From NCBI GenBank assembly GCA_900323505.1, contig OOIN01000014.1, positions 620,001 to 684,000 on the forward strand: a stretch of 64,000 nt of DNA, in the 5' to 3' direction. This DNA comes from Ustilago trichophora. Its lineage: Eukaryota > Basidiomycota > Ustilaginomycetes > Ustilaginales > Ustilaginaceae. Both the position numbers and the translations under genes were made by a program. A model generated the notes under the pieces. It saw only the letters and a program-made list of their open reading frames with translations, searched no databases and was not told where the DNA came from. This document shows positions 41,120 to 52,434 of the stretch, in pieces. The first letter of the stretch is position 1; every line of letters begins with the position of its first letter.

Positions 41120-41908
41120 TTGGATTCAACTGCTTTTACCGTTCCCCCGTCTCTAAACCTCTCTTGTTTTTGTTAGTAGATTAGTTCTTTGGCTTCAACT
41201 GCCCGTAATGTTACCCCCTCTTGTCGTGTTCCTCTTCTTATGTCTGAATATGGATGTTTATGGTCTAATGATCCGATGCCAAAAGCCCCTTCGCCAAGGG
41301 GTTTCTTTTTCTTGGAAGTGCGGTATACTCAGACACACAAGGCAAATTCCCCAGACTGAATTAAGAAGCTAAACTGAGACAGCATGGGAAGAGCAAAGGG
41401 TTCACTACTCATCGTCAAAGGGTAGAGAAAGAGAGAAAGAATTCAAATAAGGACGAGATGATAAGATCCAAGCCGGTTATAAACAGGCGAGCATACGCAT
41501 ACGAACAACTTGGTATGGTTTCGAAAATTGAAAAAGAAGTTTCGACATGCGCATTTGAGTCCAGATGAACGAGTCATGGGATTGTTCATGATCGAGCAAA
41601 GCTTGGAGGTTGAAAGAATTTGGCGGAATCAATGCGATGCGATGCGGGTGTCCCCTCATACAGTAGCTACTGTATGTACAGCAGGTCCCAGCGAGACATT
41701 TCAGTGATGAAACACAGAGAGATTCTCTTCAAATGCTCAACTTATGAAAGAATCATAATGGGACCCTGAATCCCGCCGAATAAGCACGACTGACTCAGTT
41801 CCGACATACGTGAAAGCTGACTGCAGGAAAGCAGAAACGAACCCAAGGAATCAACCTTCAGCACTGCCAATGCCGTTGAGGTGAGTATTCATCCTAAGTG
41901 CCAACGTA
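41047..41908. other. Intergenic between MIS1 and the Tc1/mariner element
   Basis: It starts with a CT microsatellite (about 41080-41120), then a hairpin at 41283-41304 and AT-rich sequence. Two TACWGTA heptamers are at 41659 and 41668, and the TA at 41907-41908 borders the transposon. No gene is seen. Confidence 0.6.
41283..41304 (+). other. 3' hairpin after MIS1 followed by a T-rich run
   Basis: AAGCCCCTT and AAGGGGTTT can pair over 9 bp (one G-T) around a four-base loop, and TTTCTTTTT follows at once. It lies about 240 bp beyond the MIS1 stop. Whether it acts in the 3' untranslated region is unknown. Confidence 0.45.
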
Positions 41909-42000
41909 CAGTGTGCGCCAAAAGTGATCAAATAAATTGCCCATCACTACACATGCTTGCTTTCCTCAACATCTGTATGATCAACAAATCATGCAACTTA
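41909..42000 (+). repeat. Left terminal inverted repeat of the Tc1/mariner element
   Basis: It begins CAGTGTGCGCCAAAAGTGAT and ends ATCATGCAACTTA, pairing with 43169-43260 in inverse orientation. Confidence 0.93.
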
Positions 42001-42136
42001 TATCAATTGAAAGCTCTTCTTCATGGCTACGTGATGGTGTAGTCTGATTGTTGATACATGCAAAATTGAAATGTCAAAAAAAGCAATTTGGTACAGAAAC
42101 ATTTGATCACTTTCTTTCATGTACTTTTGCTGTGCA

Positions 42137-43156
42137 TCAATACTTGGTATGGCCACCTTTTGCCCTTATGACAGCCTGCCATCTTTGTGGCATACTCTCT
42201 GTGAGCCTTTGGCATTCAGCCACCGTGATTTTGTCCCATTTCTGTGCCACCCTTTCTGCCAATTCTTGCTGCCCTTTAGGAGATGATGTATATTGAACCA
42301 AGTGCCGCTTTAGCATGCCCCAGAGGTGCTCTATGGGATTAGGATCTGGCAACTGAGCAAGCCAATCCATTTTCTCAATGCCCTTGCGCCTCAGCCATGC
42401 TTTGGTGGTGCCTGCAGTGTGTTTGAGGTCACCATCCTGCTGGAAAATCATGTTATCAATATTGCTACAAACGCAAAGTGCTTCCATGGTTGGTACAAGA
42501 TTATCCTCAAGTATCTTGATGTATACATCACTAGTCATGATCCCCTCTATCACTGTCATGTTCCCAATGCCTGCCCAGGTCATGCAGCCCCAGACCATGA
42601 TGCTACCACCACCAAAATTGAGTGTAGGTTGGATTATGTTGCTGGTGAGTCCAGATGCTTTAAGCCAGCAATATTGCTGCCCATCAGATCCTAGGCGGTT
42701 GATCTTGGTCTCATCTGACCATATGACACCCTTCCAATCATCAATAGTCCAATCCTTGAAGATATGAGCAAAGAGAAGGCAATTCTTGCGGTGTTGTTTG
42801 GTGAGGAGTGGTTCCTTCTTTATAACTCTTGCTTTGAATTGCAGTTTCATAAGTACTTTGTGCATGGTGGTGTGTGAAACTGCTGTTCTGAGCCATTCCT
42901 TGATTGCTTGGCATGCTTGCCACACAGTCTTGACAGTCCTGCTCTTGAACTTGCGCTCCAGGAAGCGGTGATGATGGAACAGAAGCTTTTTTGGACGCCC
43001 TTTCTTTGGCTCTGGGAGTGCTGCAGACAGCAATTTTCTTATATTGCTCACTGTTCCAACACTTACAACATATTGCTGGGTTATCTGATGGTGTGAAAGC
43101 CCATCCTTGAGGCACTGGGTGATGTCTTTGCAACACTGGAGGCTGATCTTCCTCAT
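42137..43156 (-). CDS. Tc1/mariner transposase, DD34E type
   Basis: The ATG at 43156 (MRKISLQCC), just inside the right repeat, is the best start; the frame itself runs back into the repeat to a GTG. It encodes 339 residues. An N-terminal helix-turn-helix (residues about 8-40, GLSHHQITQQYVVSVGTVSN) is followed by a KKGRPKK AT-hook-like linker and a second HTH. The catalytic acidic residues are present: IWSDETKI, FQQDGDLKHTAG and LPDPNPIEHLWGMLKR, with 34 residues between the second Asp and the Glu. No stop or frameshift interrupts it, so it could encode active enzyme. Family function: cut-and-paste transposition into TA dinucleotides. Confidence 0.94.
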   Translation of the reverse strand: MRKISLQCCKDITQCLKDGLSHHQITQQYVVSVGTVSNIRKLLSAALPEPKKGRPKKLLFHHHRFLERKFKSRTVKTVWQACQAIKEWLRTAVSHTTMHKVLMKLQFKARVIKKEPLLTKQHRKNCLLFAHIFKDWTIDDWKGVIWSDETKINRLGSDGQQYCWLKASGLTSNIIQPTLNFGGGSIMVWGCMTWAGIGNMTVIEGIMTSDVYIKILEDNLVPTMEALCVCSNIDNMIFQQDGDLKHTAGTTKAWLRRKGIEKMDWLAQLPDPNPIEHLWGMLKRHLVQYTSSPKGQQELAERVAQKWDKITVAECQRLTESMPQRWQAVIRAKGGHTKY

Positions 43157-43168
43157 GTTCAAAATCTG

Positions 43169-43260
43169 TAAGTTGCATGATGTGTTGATTATACAGATGT
43201 TGAGGAAAGCGAGCATGTGTAGTGACGGGCAATTTATTTGATCACTTTCGGCGCGCACTG
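43169..43260 (-). repeat. Right terminal inverted repeat of the Tc1/mariner element
   Basis: Read on the minus strand it begins CAGTGCGCGCCGAAAGTGAT. It matches the left repeat at 86 of 92 positions. Confidence 0.93.
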
Positions 43261-43663
43261 TATGTGAAGACCAACTGCGAAACGCAGCTTCGCCAGCCCA
43301 AATCTAAATGCAGAACGCCTTGACATTGTTCAACCAATAGAATCGGATCGGATCGTCTCACTCAGGCGCAGAGCATGGACGGATGTGTTTCTGTGCGAAA
43401 TGATATCGTTGTTCTGATATTTTTGGGTGTGATGGGAGATGATCCCTCAACTCGATAAAGAGAGGGTGTGTGTGTGTAAAGGTACATGTGTGTGTGTGAC
43501 CCTCGTTAAACTGGTGTCAGTAAGAGCGAGGGTTGCGATGCAGCGGGGACAAATAAACCATATACGTGAACAAGGCTAGCATCGACGAGTCCGAAACGTC
43601 AAAGATATGCGAAAGAGAAAAGGGGAGTCGAAAAGTAGCAAGCGTCCTAAAATGGGATGACAT
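43261..43663. other. Spacer between transposon and RPL28
   Basis: RPL28 3' flank with short GT runs at about 43468-43477 and 43487-43498. No gene is seen. Confidence 0.6.
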
Positions 43664-43926
43664 TTAGGCAACAAGCTTGACGACACCACCGGCCTCCTTG
43701 ATCTTCTTCTCGGCGAGCGACGAGACCCAGCGAGCCTTGACGATGCAGGGAAGAGCGGGGAGACGGCCCTTGCCGAGGACCTTGCCGTAACCGGCAGCGA
43801 GGGTGTCAATGACGGGGACCTCGGTCGAGTCGGCGGTGAGGCCCTTGCGCTGCTCAGCGGGGACGAGAGTCCAGAGCTTGTCAAGGTTGACAACGGGGCG
43901 GAAGGACGAGTTGCGGGTCAGGTGGA

Positions 43927-43957
<31 letters not shown>

Positions 43958-44657
43958 TGTTGGGTTGAAACGGGAAGAATTGAAGATGCATGTCAGTGAC
44001 GGTGTTCAAGCGAGGCTCAAGATTTGGGTGCTGCTTTCCTGGAAGGAATCCGTCGGTTGCTTCAGCGATGCATAGAGGTCGAGGTCCAATATGACTCGAT
44101 TCCTGCTTTTGTTCTCTATTCCCTCATTCCAGATCCTAGTTGAGATTCCGAGTGCTACTCTTTGCTCTGTCGTATGTTTGCGATTGTGCGCATGTCCACC
44201 TGACAGACGAGCAATACGAGTCGTATCTATTCATGACTGCAGCATGCCCTAACTGTTGTGATCCCTCCGTTTTGCGATCCCTCCGTTGAAAGTCCAAACA
44301 TTTATCGCTCACAAGTCCCTATCACGTCGGTCTGTCCTATGTCGCGATGCTGTCCCTTTCAAAATCCCATGACCAACCTGCGAAACCTTGTCGACCTTTT
44401 TGGAGATCCCTCTGCGGACTGTACTGTGCATCCCGATACGGTTGCTGGTGATTGGATGGTGAAACAACGAGAATGCTGCAATGGCGTTGTCTGAATGGAT
44501 ACTAACCAGGGTGGTACTTGTCCATGTTGGTTCGGTGGTGGTGCTGACCACCGGCGAGACCACGACCACCTGGGTGCTTGCGGTGCTTGCCGACACGACC
44601 GTTACCGGCGGAGACGTGTCCGCGGTGCTTTCGGGTCTTGGAAAGGTGGGTAGGCAT
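43664..44657 (-). CDS. RPL28: 60S ribosomal protein L28 (L27a, uL15)
   Basis: Two exons on the minus strand, 44657-44507 and 43956-43664, joined by a phase-1 GTTAGT...ACAG intron of 550 bp, give 147 residues (yeast L28 has 149). Exon 1 reads [39 protein letters not shown] and NMDKYHPG; exon 2 continues [15 protein letters not shown] and ends GGVVKLVA. These are hallmark uL15 sequences of the large subunit. The splice site lies in the HPG-YFGK stretch, close to the intron position I recall for yeast CYH2. It is divergently paired with RPL10. Confidence 0.96.
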
Positions 44658-46191
44658 CTTTTGTGCAGTGAGTTAAGAGTCGATGCGAAAGATCGAGAGT
44701 GAAGATCGGATGGAGAAGAATTGTAAAGTGAAAATGCAGATGCAGATGCAGATGCAAATGTGATGGATCGTGGTGTAGAAAGGATGCGAAGAAAATTTGT
44801 TCGTTGAAAGTGCAGAATTGGGAGGTTGAAGGATTGCAGCGATTTGACAAAGTGTTTCGAGATTTGAGCCAATGTTTGGAAGAGCAGCGAGAACGGAGAG
44901 ACTGTCAGTATAAGTCGAATGGAAACAAAGCGAAGTGTATGCTGCAAATGCAGTGCTCGCCTGGATCATCATCATGTGACCGTCATGTAGAGGGCAACGT
45001 TCCACCTGCAATGCTCGAAGGTTGATTCTAACATGGTTGTGATGCTGGTGTCGATCGAATGCTGACCTGCCCTGAACGATGATGATGATGATGCTATGCT
45101 TGGCAAGTTGCGAGTTGAAGCACGTCGATAGAACTACTAACCTTGACGTATGTATGAGGGGTGGCCTTGATGGTAAGGTGAAAGAAGTGAGAACGGCGGA
45201 CGATGATGAGCTCAACGCCCAATCGCACTCACACACAATCTGTCTGCCAGACGCACTTGACCCGACTCAGTCATTCCAGTCAACTCAATCTCGATACTTG
45301 GAGAATGCTGCCTGCTGTGCTCGGAAATTCCTGTTGCTTTTCTTGACTTGCCACGGCTCTCCTCAGTCATCCATCACCAACATTGACTCGCTGCCTGCTG
45401 CTGACCCGAGTTTGGCCTTTTGATCTGTTACAGCACCGACTGAAATGAATGGACTGCGCTCAACCTCGCCTCAGGAAGCGTGGCAGCGCAAGCAGAGCGC
45501 GAAATGATTAGAAAAGTGAAAGTGAAGATTCCAAAAATTTTAACGAAGCTCAACTGGTATTTCACAACCTCGGCCGAGGTCACGTTCTCTGATCTCGAAA
45601 TGCTTAACACTGAAATACTGCTGCCTCCTCACTCTGTGCCAGTACATTGCCGATCGGACATAAGAAATACAATGGCGCGACTCGATAGACTCGGTCTGCA
45701 GTGCTATGAGCAAATGGCCACGGAGAGCCAGCAAAGCTCAGTTCAAACACTCGACTGTACACAGAGACGGAACAGTTGACGCAATTTTGAGGCAGCAGCA
45801 CCTGTATCTTAGAATCCAGACTGCATTGAGCCACAGACGACAGAGACGAGAGCCAAGGGACAGAGCACGCCGATCCCGTTGGAGGTCGTCGCCACCAAGT
45901 GAATCGTCTCAATACTCTCCTCTCCCTTCCTCCACCAATTCATCACCCCCTCAAGAAAGGTAAGTTATCGCCGACAATTGCATCGACTCAGCATCAACCC
46001 CAATCTCTGTACAAATAAAGACTCGACCCTTCAACACCCACGCAGTCTCGAAGAATCGGCGACTGACCTCGCATTCCTCATCTCCCGACCTTTACATTGC
46101 AACTTTCCACTTGTCTCTCCGTCCGACTACCTTCGCCCATTTACATCGCACTACCACCCCCCTTAACAAAACAACAACAACAGTTTTCAAG
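44658..46191. promoter_or_regulatory. Shared divergent promoter of RPL28 and RPL10
   Basis: 1.5 kb separate the two start codons. Candidate 5'-leader introns exist on the RPL10 side: AAAG-GTAAGT at 45957-45965 with a CAG acceptor near 46044. GATGAT repeats lie near 45076-45093. No additional gene is supported. Confidence 0.5.
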
Positions 46192-47449
46192 ATGGGACGA
46201 CGACCTGCCCGCTGCTACCGATACTGCAAGAACAAGCCGTTCCCCAAGTCGAGGTACAACCGTGGTGTCCCCGACAGCAAGGTACGTTTGAACATCACAG
46301 CATAGCAAACGATTCGATCGTGTCAGACATTTCAGATGCACAGCATCGCTCGCAGCTTAGATCGTTAGAGTCAGCATACGCATGATATCGGATGGCATGA
46401 GATCAAACACGAAGGGCATCGCAACCAGTTCCACACTCAGGCATGAATTGGAACAGGTGGCAGTATACGCAAAAGGAAAAGTCTCTCGAAGGAATCACTT
46501 TGGCACACACATACGAACTCGAATCAGATATGGCACTTGATCGAGAGGCTGCAACGGGAGTGGCATCACACTTTGCGCTTGGACACACCTTGGACGTCGG
46601 CATCAATATGGAAGCAGATCATAGTTGTATGAACATTATCAGGGCTCTCGGAAGATCTCGTGAACAAAACAGGCAGAGAATTTAGTGTTGACAAGGCGAC
46701 CACGTCAAAAATGGGACGGCGGAGGAACATGCCTGCAACTGCGGCACCACAGGATCCGTTTCACACCGGATCGTTTGCTATGCACGACTCAAGCCTTCTC
46801 GGCGTCGCATCCATCGAAGCTTATACTGACCCTTTTGCCTGATCACCGTCCGACCTGGCTTCCACCACATTCACAGATTCGTATCTACGATCTTGGCCGT
46901 AAGAAGGCTTCGGTCGATGACTTCCCCTTCTGCGCCCACCTTGTTTGCGATGAGCACCAGCAGATTACTTCGGAGGCTCTAGAGGCTGCCCGTATCTGTG
47001 CTAACAAGTACATCACCAAGACCTCGGGTAAGGACTCGTTCCACCTTCGTGTGCGTGTCCACCCCTTCCACGTTATCCGTATCAACAAGATGCTTTCGTG
47101 CGCTGGTGCCGATAGGCTCCAGACTGGTATGCGTGGTGCTTACGGTAAGCCCTACGGTACCGTTGCTCGTGTCAACATTGGCCAGATCCTCCTCTCTGTC
47201 CGATCGCGTGACAGCAACAAGGCTGTCGTTCTCGAGGCTCTGCGCCGATCGCGATACAAGTTCGCTGGTCGCCAGAAGATCATTATCTCGAAGAAGTGGG
47301 GTTTCACCAACATGAACCGCGAGCAGTACGCTGAGGCCAAGCAGTCGAACCGTATCCTTAAGGACGGATGCTACCTCCAGTACATCAACAACCACGGTTC
47401 GCTCGAGCAGAACCTCCGCCTCCAGGCCCGTATCGCTTCGCAGAAGTAA
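46192..47449 (+). CDS. RPL10: 60S ribosomal protein L10 (uL16)
   Basis: Two exons, 46192-46281 and 46877-47449, joined by a phase-0 GTACGT...TTCACAG intron of 595 bp, give 220 residues. Exon 1 encodes [20 protein letters not shown] and [10 protein letters not shown]; exon 2 begins [17 protein letters not shown] and contains [20 protein letters not shown] and [15 protein letters not shown], the P-site loop region of uL16. Length and sequence match the family closely. uL16 is loaded late onto the 60S subunit and contacts the peptidyl-transferase region. The intron is large for this genome, and I saw no clear C/D snoRNA boxes in it. Confidence 0.96.
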
Positions 47450-49092
47450 ATGCCGACTTGGTGTTCGCTTCTGTTGTTTCGGCGGTGTAGGCCTCATTTC
47501 AATGCCCGATCCACTAGCTTTGTTCTGCTTTCATTGTCAGTGAATCGATTACTTGTTGCGTAGCCGATGCGCTGTGTTTTCCTCTCATTCATCCGACCCC
47601 CTTTGTTTGAATTCAAAAATCATCATGGTTTAGATCCCATCTAATTCATGCCTTGCTGTACCATCTACATGAAGCTTCTTGTGCCTGTGGTGTTTTGTGT
47701 ATTTTATTGGATCTGAGATGAGGAGACTAGTCACAGACAAAGATTCTTCCGACGTCTACCGAGGCCAGATCCACGGTTGGTGCTGTCTCGCCTTTGACAA
47801 GTTGTAATGTCGAACGCGAGACCTGTGGTTGGCACTGAAGGCCGGAGATACCTCCGTGATGGACCCGGGGAAGGTGACGAAGACATTGGCAATCTAGGAC
47901 AAGCGGTGCAACAATCGTGTTGATGCTGCCGCGTCAGTGACCGACTCAAACCAGCAAGCTCGGTGGTGAGGGTTGGGCAATGTGAGAGGAATGTACACAA
48001 GTGGAGGGTTGACAGACAGACAGGAGCAGATCGCGGTCTTAAGCCAGGCACAGGCACAGGAATGATGTTCAAAGAGCGCCAAAATACAGAGGCTGCTGAC
48101 TCTGAGTTAACGGCGAGCGTGGCTGCGGGCGCCGACGCTTTGTGCATGAAAAAGCGGTCAGGGTCATCACCGCTCGGAAATTGCACACAGTCGAGCTACA
48201 GTTAGTTAGTCAATTAGCTCAGTCGACCTGCAACCTCAGTTTTGAACCGGCAAAAGGCCACGCCTGACTTGAACGTCTCTTTTGCAATCTGACGATGCTG
48301 CGCCAAATTGATTGACCTCTTGCGCTTCCTCCACCTTCATCTGCACTTGACCCACACACACACACACCATCTCTCTCTCTCTCTCTCTTATACACGATTC
48401 TACCCTCAACCTCGACTCAGCACTCCCCTTCTTCTGGCATCGGGCATTGGGCATCGCATCGCATCGCATTGGTTCTTTCAGTTTCGTTGTGTTGCCACCC
48501 CATCATTCATCTGACTGCAAAGCGATCCAGCGCATCAACCGATCTCTAATTGCTCTTGCCACCCACATTGGCGCTATCATCCCATCTTGAGTCATTGTCT
48601 CGACACAACCGGCTGCATCGCCCATCACACGATTCAACACATCTTTACTGCGATTTGCATCTCATACGTTGTCTCTTGAGAAGCAAGCTACTGCACCATT
48701 CAGCATAGGTCACCTGGCAGCATCGACCGGACCAACAATCCTGCATTTGCTTCCATCGCTACCGGCGACATCCACCTTGTTCATCGAAGCGTACCGTCGA
48801 GAGTCGTCATCATCTTCTTCTTCCTTCTTCTTCTTCTTGTTCGGCATCAGCAAGATTCGCATTCTAGACGCGCGACAACAGTCGCATCGAGGTTCGACTG
48901 CACCTACCATCTCGACATTGGCGTGACGCGGGCCAATCAAACAAAGCTAATCTCTGCTCATCTGCGGGCACAATCAAGCGCAGAATCCGTCTGCGTTGCC
49001 ACCTGATCGTTCGCTAGCCTTTTCCTTACTTGATTTCACCGTCAACCAACACGCACCATACCTTCCATAACGCATACAACCGAGCTGCCGCC
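47450..49092. other. Intergenic, RPL10 3' flank and RBR ligase leader
   Basis: 1.6 kb containing CA/CT repeats at about 48353-48391, a GCATC repeat near 48452-48470 and a TTC run near 48812-48839. Open frames (for example 47731-48186 minus) carry no recognisable domain. Confidence 0.55.
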
Positions 49093-50670
49093 ATGTCAGA
49101 TCTCAGCGACGAGTACCTCCTCGATGACGATGTCGAGGACACCATGGACGAGGACTCAGCCTACGGCTCCTATGATGCCGGTGACTCGGCAGATGAGCAG
49201 GACGAAGAGCTCGACTTCAATGTAGCTGATGATGCTTTCGCGGCCGCAGACCCAGCAGCCGAACGCACAAAGAGTTATGAGGTCGAGTACAAGTCACATA
49301 CCATCCAATCGATCGAAGAAGCACAGCAGAAAGAGGTCGAGCATGTCGCAAGCATGTTCATGATCAAGGACACCGACGCTGCCATCCTTTTACGTCACTT
49401 TGGTTGGAACAAGGAGCGTCTGATCGAGCGCTACATGGATTCACCAGACAAGGTCAACCTCGAAGCAGGCGTTCACGAGGATCCAGCACGGCCCAAGCTT
49501 CAGATGCTTGCCGGCTTCACATGCGAGGTTTGCTTCATGAGCTCCGACGACGTACCCACTGGCAAGATGGACACCTTGGCGCTAGCGTGCGGCCATCGAT
49601 TCTGCCGCGACTGTTACCAGCAATACCTCGAGCAAAAGATCAAAGCTGAGGGCGAGTCGAGACGCGTCCAATGCATGCGCGAAAAATGCAATCTGGTCAT
49701 CGACGAGGTCACTGTCGGTCTGGTGGTGGAGCCCAAAGTGTTTGACCGCTACAAGATCCTGCTCAACCGCACCTATGTCGACGACAGCAGCATTCTGCGC
49801 TGGTGCCCCGCGCCCAACTGTGAGCTTGCGGTCGAGTGCCATGTCTCGAACAAGATGCTCAACAAGGTGGTGCCATCGGTAGCGTGCGACTGCGGCCATC
49901 CATTCTGCTTTGGTTGCGGCAATGCAGCCCACGCCCCTGCCATCTGCCCCATCGCCAAGTTATGGCTCAAAAAGTGCGAAGATGACAGCGAGACGGCCAA
50001 CTGGATCTCGGCCAACACCAAAGAGTGTCCCAAGTGCACCTCGACGATTGAGAAGAACGGTGGCTGTAACCACATGACGTGCCGCAAGTGCAGGTACGAA
50101 TGGTGCTGGATTTGCGCGGGACCCTGGACGGAGCATGGCAACTCGTGGTACAACTGCAACCGATTCGACGAGAAGAGCGGTGCCGAGGCACGCGATTCCC
50201 AAGCCAAGTCGAGGGCATCTCTGGAGCGATACTTGCACTACTTTAACCGATTCGCCAATCACGAGCAGTCGGCCAAGCTGGATCGTGATTTGTACGGCCG
50301 CACCGAGAAGAAGATGGAGGAGATGCAGGTTTCTACCGGTTTGACATGGATCGAGGTGCAATTCCTCAAGAAGGCGGTCGACACACTGACTGAGTGCCGT
50401 ATGACGCTCAAGTGGACGTACTGCATGGCGTACTACCTGGCGCGAGACAACATGACGGACTTGTTTGAGGACAATCAGCGTGACCTGGAAAAGGCCGTCG
50501 AGGACCTTTCGGAGCAGCTCGAGAAGCCAATTGAGCCCAAGACGATCCCGGAGCTGCGACAAAAGGTGACCGATCTGACCGTGTACGTGCAAAAGCGTCG
50601 CGGCATCTTGCTATCGGACACTGCCGAAGGATTCCAAGAGGACAGATGGCACTGGAATGTTACCATCTGA
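49093..50670 (+). CDS. Ariadne-type RBR E3 ubiquitin ligase
   Basis: The ATG at 49093 is chosen (the frame extends only to a TTG); product 525 residues, one exon. It has an acidic N-terminus, then a UBA-like region with LRHFGWNKERLIERYMD at about 110-126. RING1 is at about 144-197 (CEVCFMSSDD, ALACGHRFCRDCYQQYL), IBR at about 215-290 (LRWCPAPNCELAVEC, CDCGHPFCFGC) and RING2 at about 310-350 (CPKCTSTIEKNGGCNHMTC). The catalytic cysteine of the GGCNHM motif is near residue 325. The C-terminal Ariadne helical domain follows and ends DRWHWNVTI. Ariadne ligases form a thioester with ubiquitin and cooperate with cullin-RING ligases; yeast Hel1 is the relative. All zinc ligands appear intact. Confidence 0.95.
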   Translation: MSDLSDEYLLDDDVEDTMDEDSAYGSYDAGDSADEQDEELDFNVADDAFAAADPAAERTKSYEVEYKSHTIQSIEEAQQKEVEHVASMFMIKDTDAAILLRHFGWNKERLIERYMDSPDKVNLEAGVHEDPARPKLQMLAGFTCEVCFMSSDDVPTGKMDTLALACGHRFCRDCYQQYLEQKIKAEGESRRVQCMREKCNLVIDEVTVGLVVEPKVFDRYKILLNRTYVDDSSILRWCPAPNCELAVECHVSNKMLNKVVPSVACDCGHPFCFGCGNAAHAPAICPIAKLWLKKCEDDSETANWISANTKECPKCTSTIEKNGGCNHMTCRKCRYEWCWICAGPWTEHGNSWYNCNRFDEKSGAEARDSQAKSRASLERYLHYFNRFANHEQSAKLDRDLYGRTEKKMEEMQVSTGLTWIEVQFLKKAVDTLTECRMTLKWTYCMAYYLARDNMTDLFEDNQRDLEKAVEDLSEQLEKPIEPKTIPELRQKVTDLTVYVQKRRGILLSDTAEGFQEDRWHWNVTI

Positions 50671-52434
50671 AATGCCCACATCTGCACATCGCACCTTGGG
50701 CTGGACCTCCTGCATATAATTCCACTCCAAGTCGCCTTGACTGGCTCGTCACAAGTATACCTCTGTCACTCTGCACAATATCTTTGCATTTTCACTTAGT
50801 CTTCCGACAGTTGGACTGTCATACCTCTCTGTCCCGCTCCATTACGTGTATACACTCACGCACACTTTTTCTCTCTCTCGCACTCATGCATCTGTGTCCT
50901 TTGCAAAACGCAGTTCTCCATAGCAATTTCATCATCTTTACGGCCCCTCATTCCGCTTGATTCGAGTCTGCTTTGCTGGGCGTTCACATCTTCATGCTAA
51001 GAAGATTTTGTGATGGGAGGGATGCAAGGGATGCGAAAGGCGTGCTCTTGACTCTGTGGAATGTAGTGGTGGGAGGGCTTGCTTGCGCCATTTCACAACA
51101 ACGCTCAAGTCCGGAAGATCTTGTTTGTTCGATGGTGTGATATCGGGTTGCCCGATTTTTATGGTGGGGCTAGAAGCAGAGAGATGATCCGCGGCGCATT
51201 ATTGGACAGGAAATGTAATTTTTGGAAATTTTTGCCCGACACAGCAAAGTTTCCAGAAGGTGGTTTGAACGGGCTTTCAATTCTGACATTTTGTTTGGTA
51301 CGACGCTTGATGAAACTCGTTCCTGTGCCTCCTTGTATGTGTAGCCGAGGTCGATCTTTGCTTGACTGCAACTCGAAGTCGATATGGTGCCATTTCGAGG
51401 CGATTTGCGATCGATCGCTCTGCTAGAGAATGATACTGGGTGAAAGAGAGGAGGGGGAAAGGTCTAGACGTTGGGCTAAGGCAGGGTCAGAGGGCTGAAA
51501 AATTTCTCCGAAAGTTTGGCTAGAAACGCAGAGGAGGATAAATCTTCTTCTGGGATTGCCAAGACTAAACCGAGAACAAGGGTTTTCTCTTTCCTTTTCT
51601 TTTTCTTTTTTTTTTTTTTTTGACACTTCGGTGTCGTCGCCGCCGCCGCCGCCTTCCTCCGCCGCTTCCGCCTGTCCCTTGTGTCTTACACTTGGAAGAA
51701 GAGGTTGCCTTGGCTCGCTACTGAAATCTTTATGATCTATTCAGATAGCATCAGGCATTGAGCGAGTCGTAAAATCACATCTAGTCGAGGTAGGAACCAG
51801 ACAGATGGGAACGGAAAATTGCAAAAATGGCGCAACCGTAGCCGTGGGTGGCCATGTGAAGTTTCGGCAAGCGACCGAGAATGATCCGCTTGCTCGTCGG
51901 GTTTTGGCAGTTCAGAATACAGTACAAACAAGAATTCGCAAATCGACACAAAACTCACATACTGTACAGCAACGCCGCTTCATTGGATCAAAATGTCGTG
52001 ATCGTCCCTCCTCTTACCTTCCACCCCACCAATCCCATCGCTTTGTTTCATTGACTCAATGCTCCACCTATGGCGCCATGTTCGAATCATACCCTTGCCC
52101 GCCCTTTTGGCCATGTGGTGGTGCTGGTGATGGTGCTCTTCTTGCGCTAGTGTCGACTCGCGCCACAGCTAACTAAGCGTGCAGGGTTGATGAATCTGCT
52201 CGCTTGCTCTGCTCCTTGTTGTCCACCCCCACCAACGGGGTGCGCACGAGCTTTGATTGGATGCGATGCAAGTTTGGCTAAAATCTTGTGCCCCTTTTCA
52301 GATATATTGTTGCCTCCGCACCATCACATCCCCCCTTCCTTTCCATCCCCACAAACACATCACCCTCTCCCCGCCCCGCTCTCCAAGGATCTGTCACGCC
52401 AGTGTGCCAGGAGGAGAGTCTTTTCATCAGAATC
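50671..52434. other. 1.76 kb intergenic region upstream of the amino-acid permease
   Basis: It contains a poly-T run near 51605-51622 followed by a CGC trinucleotide patch (51636-51655). TACWGTA heptamers are at 51918 and 51960. No domain-bearing frame is found. Confidence 0.55.

Larger units (their letters stand above)
41909..43260 (-). mobile_element. Tc1/mariner DNA transposon, apparently complete
   Basis: The element is 1352 bp, bordered by TA on both sides (41907-41908 and 43261-43262), the expected target duplication. Its ends are CAGTG...CACTG. Terminal inverted repeats of 92 bp (41909-42000 and 43169-43260) differ at six positions by eye. A single transposase frame runs on the minus strand. 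Base composition is visibly more AT-rich than neighbouring genes, in keeping with mobile origin. It sits in intergenic DNA and interrupts no recognised gene. Confidence 0.93.

Noticed and set aside
44885..44980. C/D-box-like arrangement (ATGATGA ... CTGA on the minus strand) upstream of RPL28
   Set aside because: No convincing terminal stem and no guide that I could match to rRNA. The C-box copy lies in a simple ATG repeat.
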